From Valencia hispanica (taxonomy: Eukaryota; Chordata; Actinopteri; Cyprinodontiformes; Valenciidae): a stretch of 64,000 nt of DNA. Made by a program: the position numbers and the translations under genes. This document shows, in pieces, positions 11,112-21,242 of the stretch. Where the stretch lies: assembly GCA_963556495.2 (NCBI GenBank), contig OY747712.1:52818069-52882068 (forward strand), read 5' to 3'. Position 1 is the first letter of the stretch, and every line of letters begins with the position of its first letter. The notes under the pieces were generated by a model. The model was given only the letters and a program-made list of their open reading frames with translations. It was not told where the DNA came from and did no database searches.

Positions 11112-14100
11112 CTAGTCCCCTAATTGCCTTTGCAATTTGCAGTGTGAGATGTGTATCCACGAGGGTCTCTCAGCGATTTTCACAGCCGTGGGCGTGGTCA
11201 GCAGGACTTCAAAAGGTCCTTCCCAGCGGGGACTCGTCCAATTTTTCCTTTTAATCACTTTGATGAAAACCCAGTCTCCAGGTTTGATTGGCTTTTCGGG
11301 ATCCTGCAAAACAGAAGGAGAGATAGGCAGATTGTGTGCGTTTTGCACTTCTTTGGCTAGGATAATTTTCCTCATGTAATCAGCTAATGTGAGTTCTTCG
11401 TCTGCTTTTTGCAAATCAGGCGCAACTAGGTAACCTGTAAGGTCTGCCATAAATGATTTCAAAAGGTGTTAAACCTTGGTTTGTTGGCGTGATTCTCATG
11501 TAAAGTTTTACTAGGTCCAAACACTCAGGCCATGGTCTTCTAGTTTCTGCCATGCATTTCCTGAGTCTGCTTTTGATGGTCCCATTATGTCTTTCTACTA
11601 AACCTGCACTTTGGGGGTGATAGGCACAATGATTTTTTAGTTGGATGTCTAAATGTTTTGCCATATTTTGAATAACCTCATTCACAAAATGTGGTCCATT
11701 ATCTGAATATATTACTTGTGGAATACCATGGTTTGCAATGATAGTTTTACATAGTGCTTTTGCCACTGTTAGAGCATCATTCTTTGCAGTGGGAATTATT
11801 TCTGGCCATTTGGAGAAAGCGTCAATTATTACTAAGCAATATTTGTATGAGCCGCTCTGTGTTAGTTCAATGAAATCCATGTGGATTGTGTGGAATGGGT
11901 AGGCTGGTTGAGGAAATTGGCCTCGCTTGGGTCTCATATTCCCTTGTGGGTTGTGTTTGATACATGTTAGGCATGTCTTGCAAAAATGTTTTAAGTATGT
12001 TTCAAGGTTGTATGTTGTAAAGTGTTGTTGTATTATTGATACCATCCCCCATGTGGAGACATGGCAAGGCCCATGGCTCACAAGCGCAGCAGCTTTAAAC
12101 AGTGATTTGGGTAGGATGGGTTTATTACGAACTTCATAAAGTCCATTTTCGTTTAGAATGGCACCTTTTGTTTTCCATAATTGTTTTTCAGAAGAGGGAG
12201 CGTTTGTTTGCATGTCTTTCAAAACAGTCTGATCTATAAGTTCTTGTTCTGTGGTCTGTGTATAAGCATTAGAGGAACCAAAACTGCCTTGTGCAGCTGC
12301 TTTTGCTATTTCATCTGCGAATCTGTTGCTGCAGGAAACTGTGTCTTTTCCTGTGGTGTGTGCTTGACATTTACAAATTGCAATAGCTTTTGGTAACATA
12401 ACTGCGTCTAATAGTTTTATCAGTAATTGAGAGTGGGTTATAGGTTTTCCTGTAGAGGTGACCATTCCTCTCCTTTCCCATTGTTTAGCAAAACAGTACA
12501 CGGTAGAAAATGCATATTGGCTATCTGTGTGAATGGTTACCACCTTGCCTTCTGCAAGTTGACATGCTGTTGTCAAAGCTACTATTTCTGCGGCTTGAGC
12601 GGAAAAATGTTGTGGTAATGATTTGGCTTCTATAATCACATCAGGAAGTTGTACAATTGAATAGCCTGTTTCAGTAGAGCCTGTTTTAGTTTTAGAGCTT
12701 GATCCATCTACAAACCATTCCAGTCCTGTTTGTAGTGGGACATCTTTAAGATCAGGCCTAGGTAGTTTTAATCTTTCTGTAGCTTGTACACAGTTATGTG
12801 GTTCTCCGTCATCTGCAGTAGGTAGAAGCGTTGCTGGATTTAAAGTGTTGCAACGCTGTATGGTAATATAAGGTTGTGAGATCAGTATTGCAGTGTAACT
12901 AAGATGTCTCGCTGGTGATAATAATCCTAATCTGCCTTGTAGAAGTAAAACATCTACTGCGTGGGGGACCAACAACGTGAGAGGGTGGAATAGCACTACA
13001 TCAGCTGAGGCTTCAACAGCCAGTGCTGCAGCAGCGATAGCTTGCACACAGTTGGGTAAGGCCTGTGCAACTTGGTCTAATTTTTTAGAATAAAATGCAA
13101 CAGGACGTTGTTTATCTCCATGTTTTTGCAGCAAAACTGAAGTCCTAAAACCATTTTTACTGTCCACCGTTTGAGTGAATATTTTGGAGTAATCTGGTAG
13201 TACTAAAACAGTGCTAGAATGGATGTCCTGTTTTATTGTGGTAAAAGTTTGTTCTGTTTTAGTTGACCAAGTTAAAGTATCCTTCATCTCCATCTGCTGG
13301 CCATGGATCATCTCAAGAAGAGGTTGTGTTTTTTCTGCATAATGAGATATATATTGCCTGCAATAATTAGCTAGTCCCAGGAATTGCATCATTTGTTTCT
13401 TTGTCATGGGCTTAGGAGTGTTTAAAATTTCCTCTCTCCTTCCAGGTTGGACTTGTCTGCCTTCTCCTGACAAAGTGTGTCCTAAGTATTGAACCGATGA
13501 TTTTACCCACTGGATTTTGTTTTTACTGACTTTATTTCCAGTGGAATGCAGGTGGTGCAGTAAGGAGAGAGAGTCATGTAAGCAGCTTTCATAGTCATCT
13601 GATGCAACCAGGACATCATCTACGTAAACAAGAATTTGTGTATTTTTAGAACATTCAAAACTGGCCAGGCAGTTGGTAATTGCTTCTGTAAAAATTGTAG
13701 GACTGTCTGCAAACCCCTGTGGCAATCTGCTGTATGTGTATTTTACATGTTTATAAGTGAAAGCAAACCAAAATTGTGAATCTGGGTGAACTGGAATGCT
13801 AAAAAAGGCGTTACTGAGGTCCACTACTGTAAAAAACTTCCTAGTGGGACTCAAAGAGTTTAAAAGAGTGTGTGGGTCCAGTACATTTGACACTCTGGTC
13901 TGGACAGCTAAATTCAACATTCTCAAATCTTGAACCATACGCCAGCTTTTCCCATCAGCCTTTTTAACTGGCCAGATTGGGGTGTTACATGGTGAATAAG
14001 GACATTTTCTTATGACACCTGTTGTTAGTAATTCCTCCATTACTGGTTGAATTCCTAACTCTGCTTCCACAGAGAGGGGATATTGTCTTACTCTGGGTCT

Positions 14101-14154
14101 AAAATATGATTTAGCAGTTATTTGAACGGGAGCAATGAATGAGAGTAGGCCCAC
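11112..14154 (-). pseudogene. pol: Retroviral pol: reverse transcriptase, RNase H and integrase
   Basis: A 912-residue frame (11416-14154) and a 116-residue frame (11112-11462) overlap in different phases near 11440, so the integrase C-terminal domain has been frameshifted away. RT motifs are WPVKKADGKSWRMVQDLR, VVDLSNAFFSIPV, LPQGFADSPTIF and the catalytic YVDD. RNase H shows WFVDGSS and HTDSQYAF. Integrase shows the H-x3-H and C-x2-C zinc site (HGPCHVSTW...CKTCLTC) and the D-D-E triad in HMDFIEL, YSDNGPHF and LVERHNG. The long frame begins at a GTG but is really the continuation of pol from upstream, where the phase changes near 14,200. The products would copy the RNA genome and insert the DNA copy. 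Confidence 0.93.
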
Positions 14155-14239
14155 ATCAGTGGGGCTTTTAGACCATAATGTGTCAGGGACTTCTTTGAGT
14201 TGCTTCCTCTTCAGTCAATAAGATGGTTTCTGCTTCTGG

Positions 14240-14941
14240 TCATTCTAATGTTGCAATTTTGGTGGTGCAGTGGAGTGGCATGATAAGGGGCAGTCTATAT
14301 AAACCTGTGGATTCACTGTATTGCCAACTATCTTCTTTATTTTCTTGCAAAGTTTTAAAATCTGTGGTATTATTTGCTTTTCGCACCATATATCCCAAAT
14401 CTTTCCAACGTGATTTACTGCTTTTTGTCAGGGATATATGCGGATCTGTAGGCAAATCAAAGAATGGTTTAAGGCTGGTAGACAGTGTTACTGAGGCAGC
14501 TGAATCAGATTTTCCATCATTAATGATGTGTGAGGTGAACACTACAGCAGGTGAGAGTTGCATAAAATAGTCTTGGAACTTGGGATCAGGTTCAGGCCTC
14601 AGAGCCATAGTCACATGTAACTGTGATGTAGGCATAATTTGTTTGTCGGGTTCAGGAACTACCTGCAAAACTGTGTCCATCATTGTTGTTGTATCTTTAA
14701 GGTTTTCTTTAGGTTCAACTCGTAAAGAGTAGTACAGACCGAGCCTCTGTGGTCTATGAATTGTGTTTAGGTAAATGTCATCATTTCCTGTTCTCACAGC
14801 TCTCATGCCGTCTCCCACTGGGATAATTGAGATTTTTAGGGCTGACATTAAGTCTCTGCCTAACAAATTGAGTGGACATTGTGGTGAAATGACTATTGAG
14901 TTTTTAGAACTTAACCTAGTTTTTGGATCTGTTATTAACAC
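14240..14941 (-). pseudogene. Protease C-terminal end plus an extra domain with two H-x-[S/T] motifs (2H phosphoesterase-like)
   Basis: The first 35 residues finish the retroviral aspartic protease (CPLNLLGRDLM). About 200 further residues come before RT, where gammaretroviruses normally have none. They contain GLYYSLRVEP (near 68-77), QLHVTMAL (H109-V-T111; 14609-14617) and DPHISLTK (H168-I-S170; 14432-14440). A short beta-strand followed by paired hydrophobic-H-x-[S/T]-hydrophobic motifs is the signature of 2H phosphoesterases, which act on 2'-5' or cyclic phosphate bonds in RNA. The 59-residue spacing is shorter than the roughly 80 usual in that superfamily, so the assignment is an inference. 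The segment KDLGYMVRKA follows the second motif. The frame ends at TGA (14240-14242), and RT continues in another phase about 40 bases later. Upstream the frame does not match the protease N-terminal half. Confidence 0.55.
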
Positions 14942-15183
14942 TGGTTTAGATAAAAATGAGCGAGTAGTGGCACCATCTGCTGATTTACCAAAATGCTTTC
15001 TTTAGATTCTGGCAGATTAACGCCAGAAGAGATCACTGTTCTGCAAGCTCCAGTATCACAAAGGAGCTCTACTGTTTGTTCATTAACTTTAAGTGTTATG
15101 TAAGGCTTCTCTTTCAGAACATTAAGTAATTCCCAGGCGCCACAGCAGTCCACCACCTCATTAGAGGCGGTAAAAGTATCTAG
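14935..15183 (-). pseudogene. pro: Retroviral aspartic protease, N-terminal half
   Basis: In frame with gag after the UGA at 15184, this segment reads through LNVLKEKPYITLKVNEQ to the active site LLCDTGACRTVIS (D-T-G near 15050). The frame then ends at a stop at about 14935. The rest of the protease (to LLGRD) is in a different phase at 14830-14990, so a one-base frameshift lies near 15,000. The enzyme would cleave Gag and Pol precursors during virion maturation. It is not functional in this copy. Confidence 0.85.
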
Positions 15184-15186
15184 TCA
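15180..15186 (-). promoter_or_regulatory. Gag stop codon in a UGA-CUAG readthrough context
   Basis: The minus strand reads CAA CAA TGA CTA GAT at the end of gag, and the protease frame continues in the same phase. UGA followed by CUAG is the known strong readthrough context in vertebrate mRNAs, and gammaretroviruses make Gag-Pol by reading through an in-frame gag stop. The context and the shared frame are seen directly; readthrough itself is inferred. Confidence 0.7.
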
Positions 15187-16758
15187 TTGTTGTGTGAACC
15201 GCGAGTGATCTGGGGCAGTTGAACCCTGTGTATGGATCTGATCTCGCCCTATGCCCCCTCCTCGGCCTCTGCCTCTGCTACATTGATGTGAAATGTGGCC
15301 TACTTTCCCGCAGATCCAACACGTGGGGGCAGTGTGACCACCTTGATATCTCCATGACCCCTGTGGTGTGTGATGATATGTATTCCTTTGTGGTCTAAAC
15401 CCCCTTCCTTTGTTGTGGTTGTCACTTTGATAATAAACTTCCCCCTCATCGTCTTCAACCTGAGTGTGAAATACCTGTGTGTCGGAGTCTGGAGGTTTTG
15501 GTTTATTCCCCTTTCTTTCAATGACACCTTCTGCAAAACGTGCATTGGCCATAAGGGTAGTAAGGTTGCATGTTTCCCATGTCAGAAGGTGATTTTTAAT
15601 CCAATTAGTGATAGTGGGGTGGAAACTATTCAGCAGGCCATTACACAAATGCCGTATATATGGGGTGTCATCACCAAGCTCTTTTGTAAGGCCGCTATGG
15701 ATGTCATGTTCCTTTTGATATCTGTATTTAAAATCATCTACAGTTTCCCCAGGGTTCTGTTTTATGGAGGCCATATGCCCATAATCTGGTTTCTTTTTAA
15801 ACTGTGCACGAACTTTATCCGCTACTGCATCGAATTGTTGCTTTAGTGCCCCCTGGAAATCATTCTGAAATTGTAACACAACTCCGGCATCATCTCTTCC
15901 TGTGTAATTTCCAGCTACATGGTGCCAGTCTTTCCCCAGCGATGCAGCCATAGCCTGTCCTAATTCATGACCGTTTAACCGGTAGGATTTGACCACATCA
16001 ACCATATCCTCTGTCCATTTTTCTGGATCCTCCTTATGGCTAGTGATTTGTTCTACAACCTCTTTAACGTCTTTAAGTGACCATGGTCTAAAAACATATC
16101 TCGGAGTACCATCGGCAGATGGTACTTGAATCATAGGGTTGATATTTATTGAGTCCTCTGGTTCACTCTCATAAGATTTATCCTCAGATTTTTTTGGACC
16201 TGACTTCTTTGTAATTCTAAGTCTTTGTTTTATTGTGGTACCATTTGTTTTTTCTTCAATTGCAAATTGATCTCTTGGAACAGGAGGATATAGACCTTCC
16301 CCTAAAGCCCCCGGCTGGTCTGCTGGGGGTGCTGGTGGAGGTGCATAAGGTTCTCCTCCAACAGCCCCAGGGGGGTCTATCTGAGCTGTAGGTGGTGGTG
16401 AATAAGGGGGAGGGCACAGTGTGAGCTAGTCACCTAGCTTTTTCATAAGAAGAGCCTCATCTTTAGCACCTTTGCTCTCTTTTCTGTTTTTCATATTTTG
16501 TTTCCTTTTCTCTGTTTCATCAGCCCACACACGTGCTATTTTTAACTGTGTCTGTTTAAGTTTTTTCTTTTTACCTTTAGCGATAAGTGTTTTTGCTTCA
16601 AGAACACATACAAGTTCTCTCCATTGGCTTCCTTTAAGCTTCCCATCTACTTTATACTTTTTGCGCCATTTTGTTAGAAACTGAAGATTTTCGGGGTTCT
16701 TTTTATACATATATTTTGAATCGCCTTCTAATTTGTCGGTGGAAACATCGTTTCCCAT
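15184..16758 (-). pseudogene. gag: Retroviral Gag with one in-frame amber stop
   Basis: The ATG at 16758 gives MGNDVS, a glycine-2 myristoylation start typical of matrix, followed by a very basic helix-rich segment. An in-frame TAG at 16426-16428 interrupts after 110 codons, and the same frame then continues for about 413 codons. It holds a proline-rich part with a PPPY late-domain motif (16402-16413), a capsid region (from about 16130; WSLKDVKEVVEQI, GETVDDFKYRYQKE), and a nucleocapsid zinc knuckle CWICGKVGHISHQC (C-x2-C-x4-H-x4-C) followed by an Arg/Gly-rich box. Gag assembles the particle at the membrane and packages RNA. The stop makes this copy defective unless the base is misread. The end codon is UGA at 15184-15186. 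Confidence 0.92.
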
Positions 16759-17311
16759 CTTTGCGTTGTTTTTATATAAGCCTTAATGGGTTCTATTAAT
16801 TGGTCTGGTAAAGTCTGTTGTTAGAATACCAAATAGTTCTATGGGAATAACAACAGTAATTAATATTAAGGTTAAGGTGAATGAAAAAGCAAGAACTATG
16901 AAATTAGTCTGTTGATGAGTTAAAGTTAGTGATTTATTCTTTAATTAATTAAAGTAATCTGTTTTTGTTTTTGGTCATTTATTTGAGATTTTTTTTCTTG
17001 TACTCAATTTCTGCTAAAACTGGATCGTATAGTTTTTACTCTAAGTGTCTCTCTTGTGCAACTAGATTGAGCCGTCTTATGGCTTTCCTAATCTAAGGAT
17101 GTGTTGTGTAACCTATAAATCCACACAGAACGTCTCTTGTAGTGCCCGTTCAAACCGTACGTTAACACCGTTAGGTTTCAGGTTGGACTGGCATACATAA
17201 AGATTATGTCCTGTGTCTAATCTTTCTTATACCCACTTAGGGTGCGGTATTTCGTTTTGATTCTGCTGTTTGTGTTTTTACTTCCATACACTGGCGTGCT
17301 TTATTTCCCAG

Positions 17312-17546
17312 CGAGGTGGATTGGTTCGCAAACCTAACCCGTTACAACCGTACATTTTTCAAGGTGGTCAGGTTCGCAGACCTGTACCGTTACGCCCTTT
17401 TTCAAGGTGGACCGGTTCGCAAACCAGGTCCGTTACACCCTTTTTTTTTTTTTTTTTTTCAAATTGTATTTTTGAAGGTGGTCAGGTTCGCAGACCTGTC
17501 CCGTTACACCCCTTTTTTAAGGTGGACCGGTTCGCAAACCAGATCC
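17312..17546 (-). repeat. Five tandem hairpin-forming repeats in the retroviral leader
   Basis: Five units of about 40-70 bases each share GGTTCGCAAACC or GGTTCGCAGACC flanked by a second pairing arm. The units occupy 17318-17340, 17366-17388, 17409-17431, 17480-17502 and 17524-17546. From the second unit on they alternate between a GGTC-AGGT type and a GGACC-GGTT type, as if a two-hairpin unit had been duplicated. Each can fold with a small CGCA-like loop. CCGTTAC follows most units at the same distance. Their place between primer site and gag suggests an RNA packaging, dimer or translation element; that is inference. Confidence 0.75.
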
Positions 17547-17863
17547 GTTACACCCTTCTTTTGTCACTAAACAGTTACGGATCAACACCTGATATTTTAT
17601 CAGAGAGGCTAAAGCGTTCTTTAGGCCCAAACAGCAGAATATACCCTGACTATCTTAGAATTTGTTTTGTTAAATGTAAAGGTGCACAAAAAAGACGTAC
17701 TCACAATGTTTGCCCTATGCGAGTGACTCAAACCGAATCGATCGCACGGGAGCACGCGCAGGGGGTCCTCGTGGAAGTTATGCAGCCGGCCAGTGCAGCA
17801 ATTCAGCGATCTGGATGTCAAAAACAGCCCTTCGACGGAAACCACCTGCGGGAGTGCTCCGTA

Positions 17864-17881
17864 CGTCGGGTCTCGGCACCA
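17864..17881 (-). promoter_or_regulatory. Primer binding site, tRNA-Phe-like
   Basis: Three bases inside the 5' LTR the minus strand reads TGGTGCCGAGACCCG. It matches the complement of the vertebrate tRNA-Phe 3' end at 14 of 15 positions; the single difference allows a G-U pair. The site fixes the start of first-strand synthesis and confirms the minus orientation. Confidence 0.8.
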
Positions 17882-17884
17882 AGA

Positions 17885-18217
17885 TGTTAGGTAATTGTTG
17901 TGGTTTACCTAAAAACGAGTCACACACAAAAGTCGGAGATAATTTAGACAATAAGCTCTGCAGAGGTAGATGTGGTTCAATCAGTTCTGCAGAGGGAGAC
18001 CAGCAAAATACGGTAAGGAATGAGCCAACCGTGTCTGTCTGTTATCAGCTCCTGTCACTCGTCTCCCACTGATCTCATCACTGGTCTCAAAGGGTCTCAC
18101 CTCTGCAGACTCTCTTTATTTAGTCACACTTCATTAACATATTAAAAGAACAGGATGTCATGCACAAGAGCATGTGACTGAAACCAAAATGACATTTAAA
18201 AAGTACATTAGAACTAT
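17885..18217 (-). repeat. 5' LTR of the endogenous retrovirus, inner part
   Basis: This is the inner 333 bases of the LTR, starting TGTTAGG on the + strand and carrying TTTATT at 18115-18120 (AATAAA on the minus strand). It stops at GAACTAT (18211-18217), where an L2 LINE is inserted. It differs from the other LTR at two adjacent sites near 17948-17950 and by an extra GT near 18031. Confidence 0.95.
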
Positions 18218-18220
18218 AAC

Positions 18221-20480
18221 TTGATAACTTTTGAATTTACTTTAACTGACCATCTTAAATCTGAAAGAAAATTTCATTATAGTAGAACTTTATCAGACAA
18301 TGCTGTAACAATTTTTAAAGAATCTGTACCATTCTTACTTTCCTCAGTGTCTCAGAGTAACACAGTGGATGGCAGCAATTCTATCTCTAACCCTTCAGAA
18401 ATTGATGGTCTGGTTCACAGCGTTACGTCCTCATTGCGTTTGGCATTAGATAGTGTAGCCCCATTAAAAAAGAAAGTGGCTAGCCATAGGAGGCTGACTC
18501 CTTGGTTTAACGCAGAGTTGCGTACTTTAAAGCAGAATACTAGGAAGTTGGAGAGAAAATGGCGCTCTACACATCTAGAGGATTCCTATTTAACCTGGAA
18601 TAACAGTCTACTGCTGTATAAAAAGACCCTTCGACAAGCTAGAACAGCATATTTTTCATCATTAATAGAGGCGAATAAAAAAAAATCCTAGGTTTCTTTT
18701 TAGTACAGTTGCCAAACTTACACAGAGTCATAGCTCTGTTGAGCCAACTATTCCCCCAGCTCTTAGCAGTGATGATTTTATGAGATTCTTCATAAATAAA
18801 ATTAATTTTATTAAAAATAAAATCATTGGCACCCTCCCAAACATGATTACTTCTTCCTCAGTAAATGAGTCAGTATCGGAAAGAACTGTAGAACCTCAGT
18901 ATTGCTTAGGCTGTTTTGATTCAGTCGAGCTTTCAGAATTATCAAAAATATTAGCCTCATCTAAACCTTCAACTTGTATTTTGGACCCAATCTCAACCAA
19001 ATTATTTAAAGAAGTGTTCCATTTGGTTCCTGGCCCCATTTTGGATATGATGAATCTATCCTTAGTAAACGGATACGTACCACAGGAATTTAAAATAGCT
19101 GTAATTAAACCTTTACTCAAGAAACCTTCCCTTGATCAAGATGATTTAGTGAATTACAGACCTATATCTAACCTTCCTTTCTTATCCAAAGTCCTTGAGA
19201 AAATAGTTGCTAATCAAGTCTGTGAACATCTAAACAGTAACGAGCTGTTTGAAGAGTTTCAGTCAGGTTTTAGAGCTCATCATAGCACTGAAACAGCACT
19301 GGTGAAGGTTACTAATGATATTCTCATGGCCTCAGATAATGGACTGGTGTCTGTTCTGGTTTTGTTAGATCTCAGTGCTGCTTTTGACACAGTCGATCAT
19401 AATATTCTCTTAGAAAGGCTTGAACATGTTGCAGGGATCAAAGGAACAGCACTAGGCTGGTTTAAATCATATTTGTCTGATAGATTCCAGTTTGTTCATC
19501 TAAATGATAAATCATCTTCACTCTCAAGGGTTACTTGTGGAGTTCCACAGGGTTCTGTCCTTGGACCAATTCTTTTCACCATATATATGCTTCCAATTGG
19601 TAGAATCATTAGACAGCATGGGATAAATTTCCACAGCTATGCCGATGATACACAACTATATTTATCCATAAATCCTGATGAACCCAGTCAGTTAGGTAGA
19701 TTACAGGCATGTCTGGAAGACATAAAAGCATGGATGACCCTAAACTTTTTGCTTTTAAATTCTGACGAGACAGAAGTTGCTGTCTTTGGACCAGAAGTTC
19801 TTAAACAGAAACTGATTAGTCAATCACTTCATCTGGATGCCATTAAATTGGCCCCCAGTAATAACGTAAAGAACCTCGGCGTTATTTTTGACCAAGACTT
19901 GACATTTAAATCCCATATTAAACAGGTTTCTAGGATTTCTTTCTTTCACCTCCGGAATATTGCTAAAATTAGAAACATCCTGTCCAGGAGTGATGCTGAG
20001 AAACTAGTCCATGCATTTGTTACCTCAAGGCTGGACTACTGTAATTATTTACTATCAGGAAGTCCACAAAATGACATTAAAAGCCTTCAGTTGATCCAAA
20101 ATGCGGCAGCAAGAGTTCTGATGAATATTAAAAAGAGAGATCACATTTCTCCTGTTTTAGCTTCCCTTCATTGGCTCCCTGTTAAATCCAGAATAGAATT
20201 TAAGTTCCTTCTTCTTACATACAAAGCCCTTAATAATCAAGCTCCATCATACATCAGAGATCTAATTGTTCCATATGTTCCTAAAAGAGCACTTCGCTCT
20301 CAGACTGCAGGTTTACTTGTAGTTCCTAGGATCTCTAAAAGTAGAATGGGAGGCAGATCTTTTAGTTATCAGGCTCCTCTCCTGTGGAACCAGCTCCCAG
20401 CTTTAGTCCGTGAGGCAGACACTCTGTTTACTTTTAAGGCCAGGCTTAAAACTTTCCTTTTTGATAAAGCTTATAGTTAG
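18221..20480 (+). pseudogene. L2-clade LINE ORF2, reverse transcriptase part
   Basis: Two frames (18221-18691 and 18780-20480) are separated by a frameshift at a run of nine A near 18679-18687, probably replication slippage. The second encodes 566 residues with NYRPISNLPFLSKVLEKIV, QSGFRAHHSTETAL, LDLSAAFDTVDH, GVPQGSVLGPILF and the catalytic YADD (in SYADDTQLYLS). It then has the L2/CR1-type C-terminal region with LHWLPVKSRIEFK and LWNQLPALVR. The endonuclease is absent because of the 5' truncation. The polymerase part looks intact, which fits a recent insertion, but no element start or promoter is present. Confidence 0.92.
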
Positions 20481-21180
20481 AGTGGCTAAGTTCATCCTGA
20501 GCTATCTCTGTAGTTATGCTGCTATAGGCTTAGACTGCTGGAGGACAGACTTACCAATTTTCTTCACTCTGCTACTTCCTTTTCTCCTACGACTCTCCAG
20601 TTGTATTACAGTACATTCTGTTATTTCGACTGTTAACTTTGTTTTCTCTCAGTGTTTTTCTCCCCATCGAAGATATACCTGGTCTGGTATCCTGCTTGGC
20701 TGCAATGCCCTGTTGGACGGGGGGCATCGACTGGGATGATCCTCTCAGTAACTGAACATCCACTGTGTCCTGTTATCAACTTTTTACTTTCTGTAACATA
20801 GAAAGTTCTCTTATATCGGATCTTCTGTTCCTTCTGTGTTCTGCTCTGTCTTCTCAAACCCCCAGACGGTCGTGGCAGATGGCCGCTCCTACTGAGCCTG
20901 GTTCTGTTGGAGGTTTCTTCCTGTTAAAGGGGAGTTTTTCCTCTCCACTGTCGCTACATGCTTGCTCAGTATGAGGGATTGCTGAAGGATTGCTGTGGTT
21001 GGAAATCTGCCCAACCTCACGCCAATGACTGACGCAATCTGCTGGGATTCCTTAAATAGGAAACTTTTTAACTGATTGGAATGTTTGTATAATTGTATTG
21101 AAATGACTTCTTGTTAAGTGCCTTGAGATGACATCTGTTGTGAATTGGCGCTATATAAATAAACTGAATTGAATTGAATT
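20481..21180 (+). other. 3' UTR and tail of the L2 LINE
   Basis: The 700 bases after the ORF2 stop end in GGCGCTATATAAATAAACTGAATTG and pentanucleotide repeats. The short open frames inside have no independent support. The GCGCTATATAAATAAA block is the 3' recognition type end shared by many fish L2 elements and SINEs. Confidence 0.8.
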
Positions 21181-21187
21181 GAACTAT

Positions 21188-21242
21188 GTGATAAAAACAC
21201 CCTAAGAAAATAATAATACACCATTATTATTTTTCCCTAACA
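21188..21242 (-). repeat. 5' LTR of the endogenous retrovirus, outer part
   Basis: The outer 55 bases of the LTR resume after the L2 insertion and end CCTAACA at 21242, followed by ATGAA. Together with 17885-18217 they rebuild a 388-base LTR. Confidence 0.93.

Larger units (their letters stand above)
16759..17884 (-). other. Retroviral leader between 5' LTR and gag
   Basis: About 1.1 kb separates the primer site from the gag ATG. It is AT-rich near gag (16780-17060). It carries a hairpin-repeat block (17312-17546) with a T run of about 18 at 17442-17459. The short open frames here have no family features. Packaging signals and a splice donor for env would be expected in this stretch, but I cannot point to them with certainty. 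Confidence 0.7.
18218..21180 (+). mobile_element. L2-clade LINE inserted in the retroviral LTR
   Basis: The insertion is bounded by GAACTAT at 18211-18217 and 21181-21187, a 7-bp target duplication, and ends in an ATTGAATTGAATTGA microsatellite tail, typical of fish L2-type elements. It starts inside ORF2 between endonuclease and RT, so it is a 5'-truncated copy. It must be younger than the retrovirus it interrupts. Other fragments of the same family lie at 30809-31405 and 61637-61902. Confidence 0.93.
8784..21242 (-). mobile_element. Endogenous retrovirus, gamma/epsilon-like organisation, minus strand
   Basis: The provirus has two LTRs that begin TGTTAGG and end CCTAACA on the + strand, and both outer edges carry ATGAA (8779-8783, 21243-21247), a 5-bp target duplication. 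On the minus strand the order is 5' LTR, primer site, leader, gag, protease, an extra domain, RT-RNase H-integrase, env, polypurine tract, 3' LTR. Gag and protease share a frame across a stop codon, as in gammaretroviruses. The LTRs differ by only two substitutions and one 2-base indel over about 386 bases, so the insertion is young. Even so, gag, protease and pol carry at least five frame lesions. The 5' LTR is interrupted by an L2 LINE, which does not count towards the proviral length (about 9.5 kb without it). Confidence 0.95.

Noticed and set aside
17312..17546. CRISPR-like repeat array
   Set aside because: Units vary in length and sequence, have no unique spacers, and lie in a retroviral leader in an animal genome.
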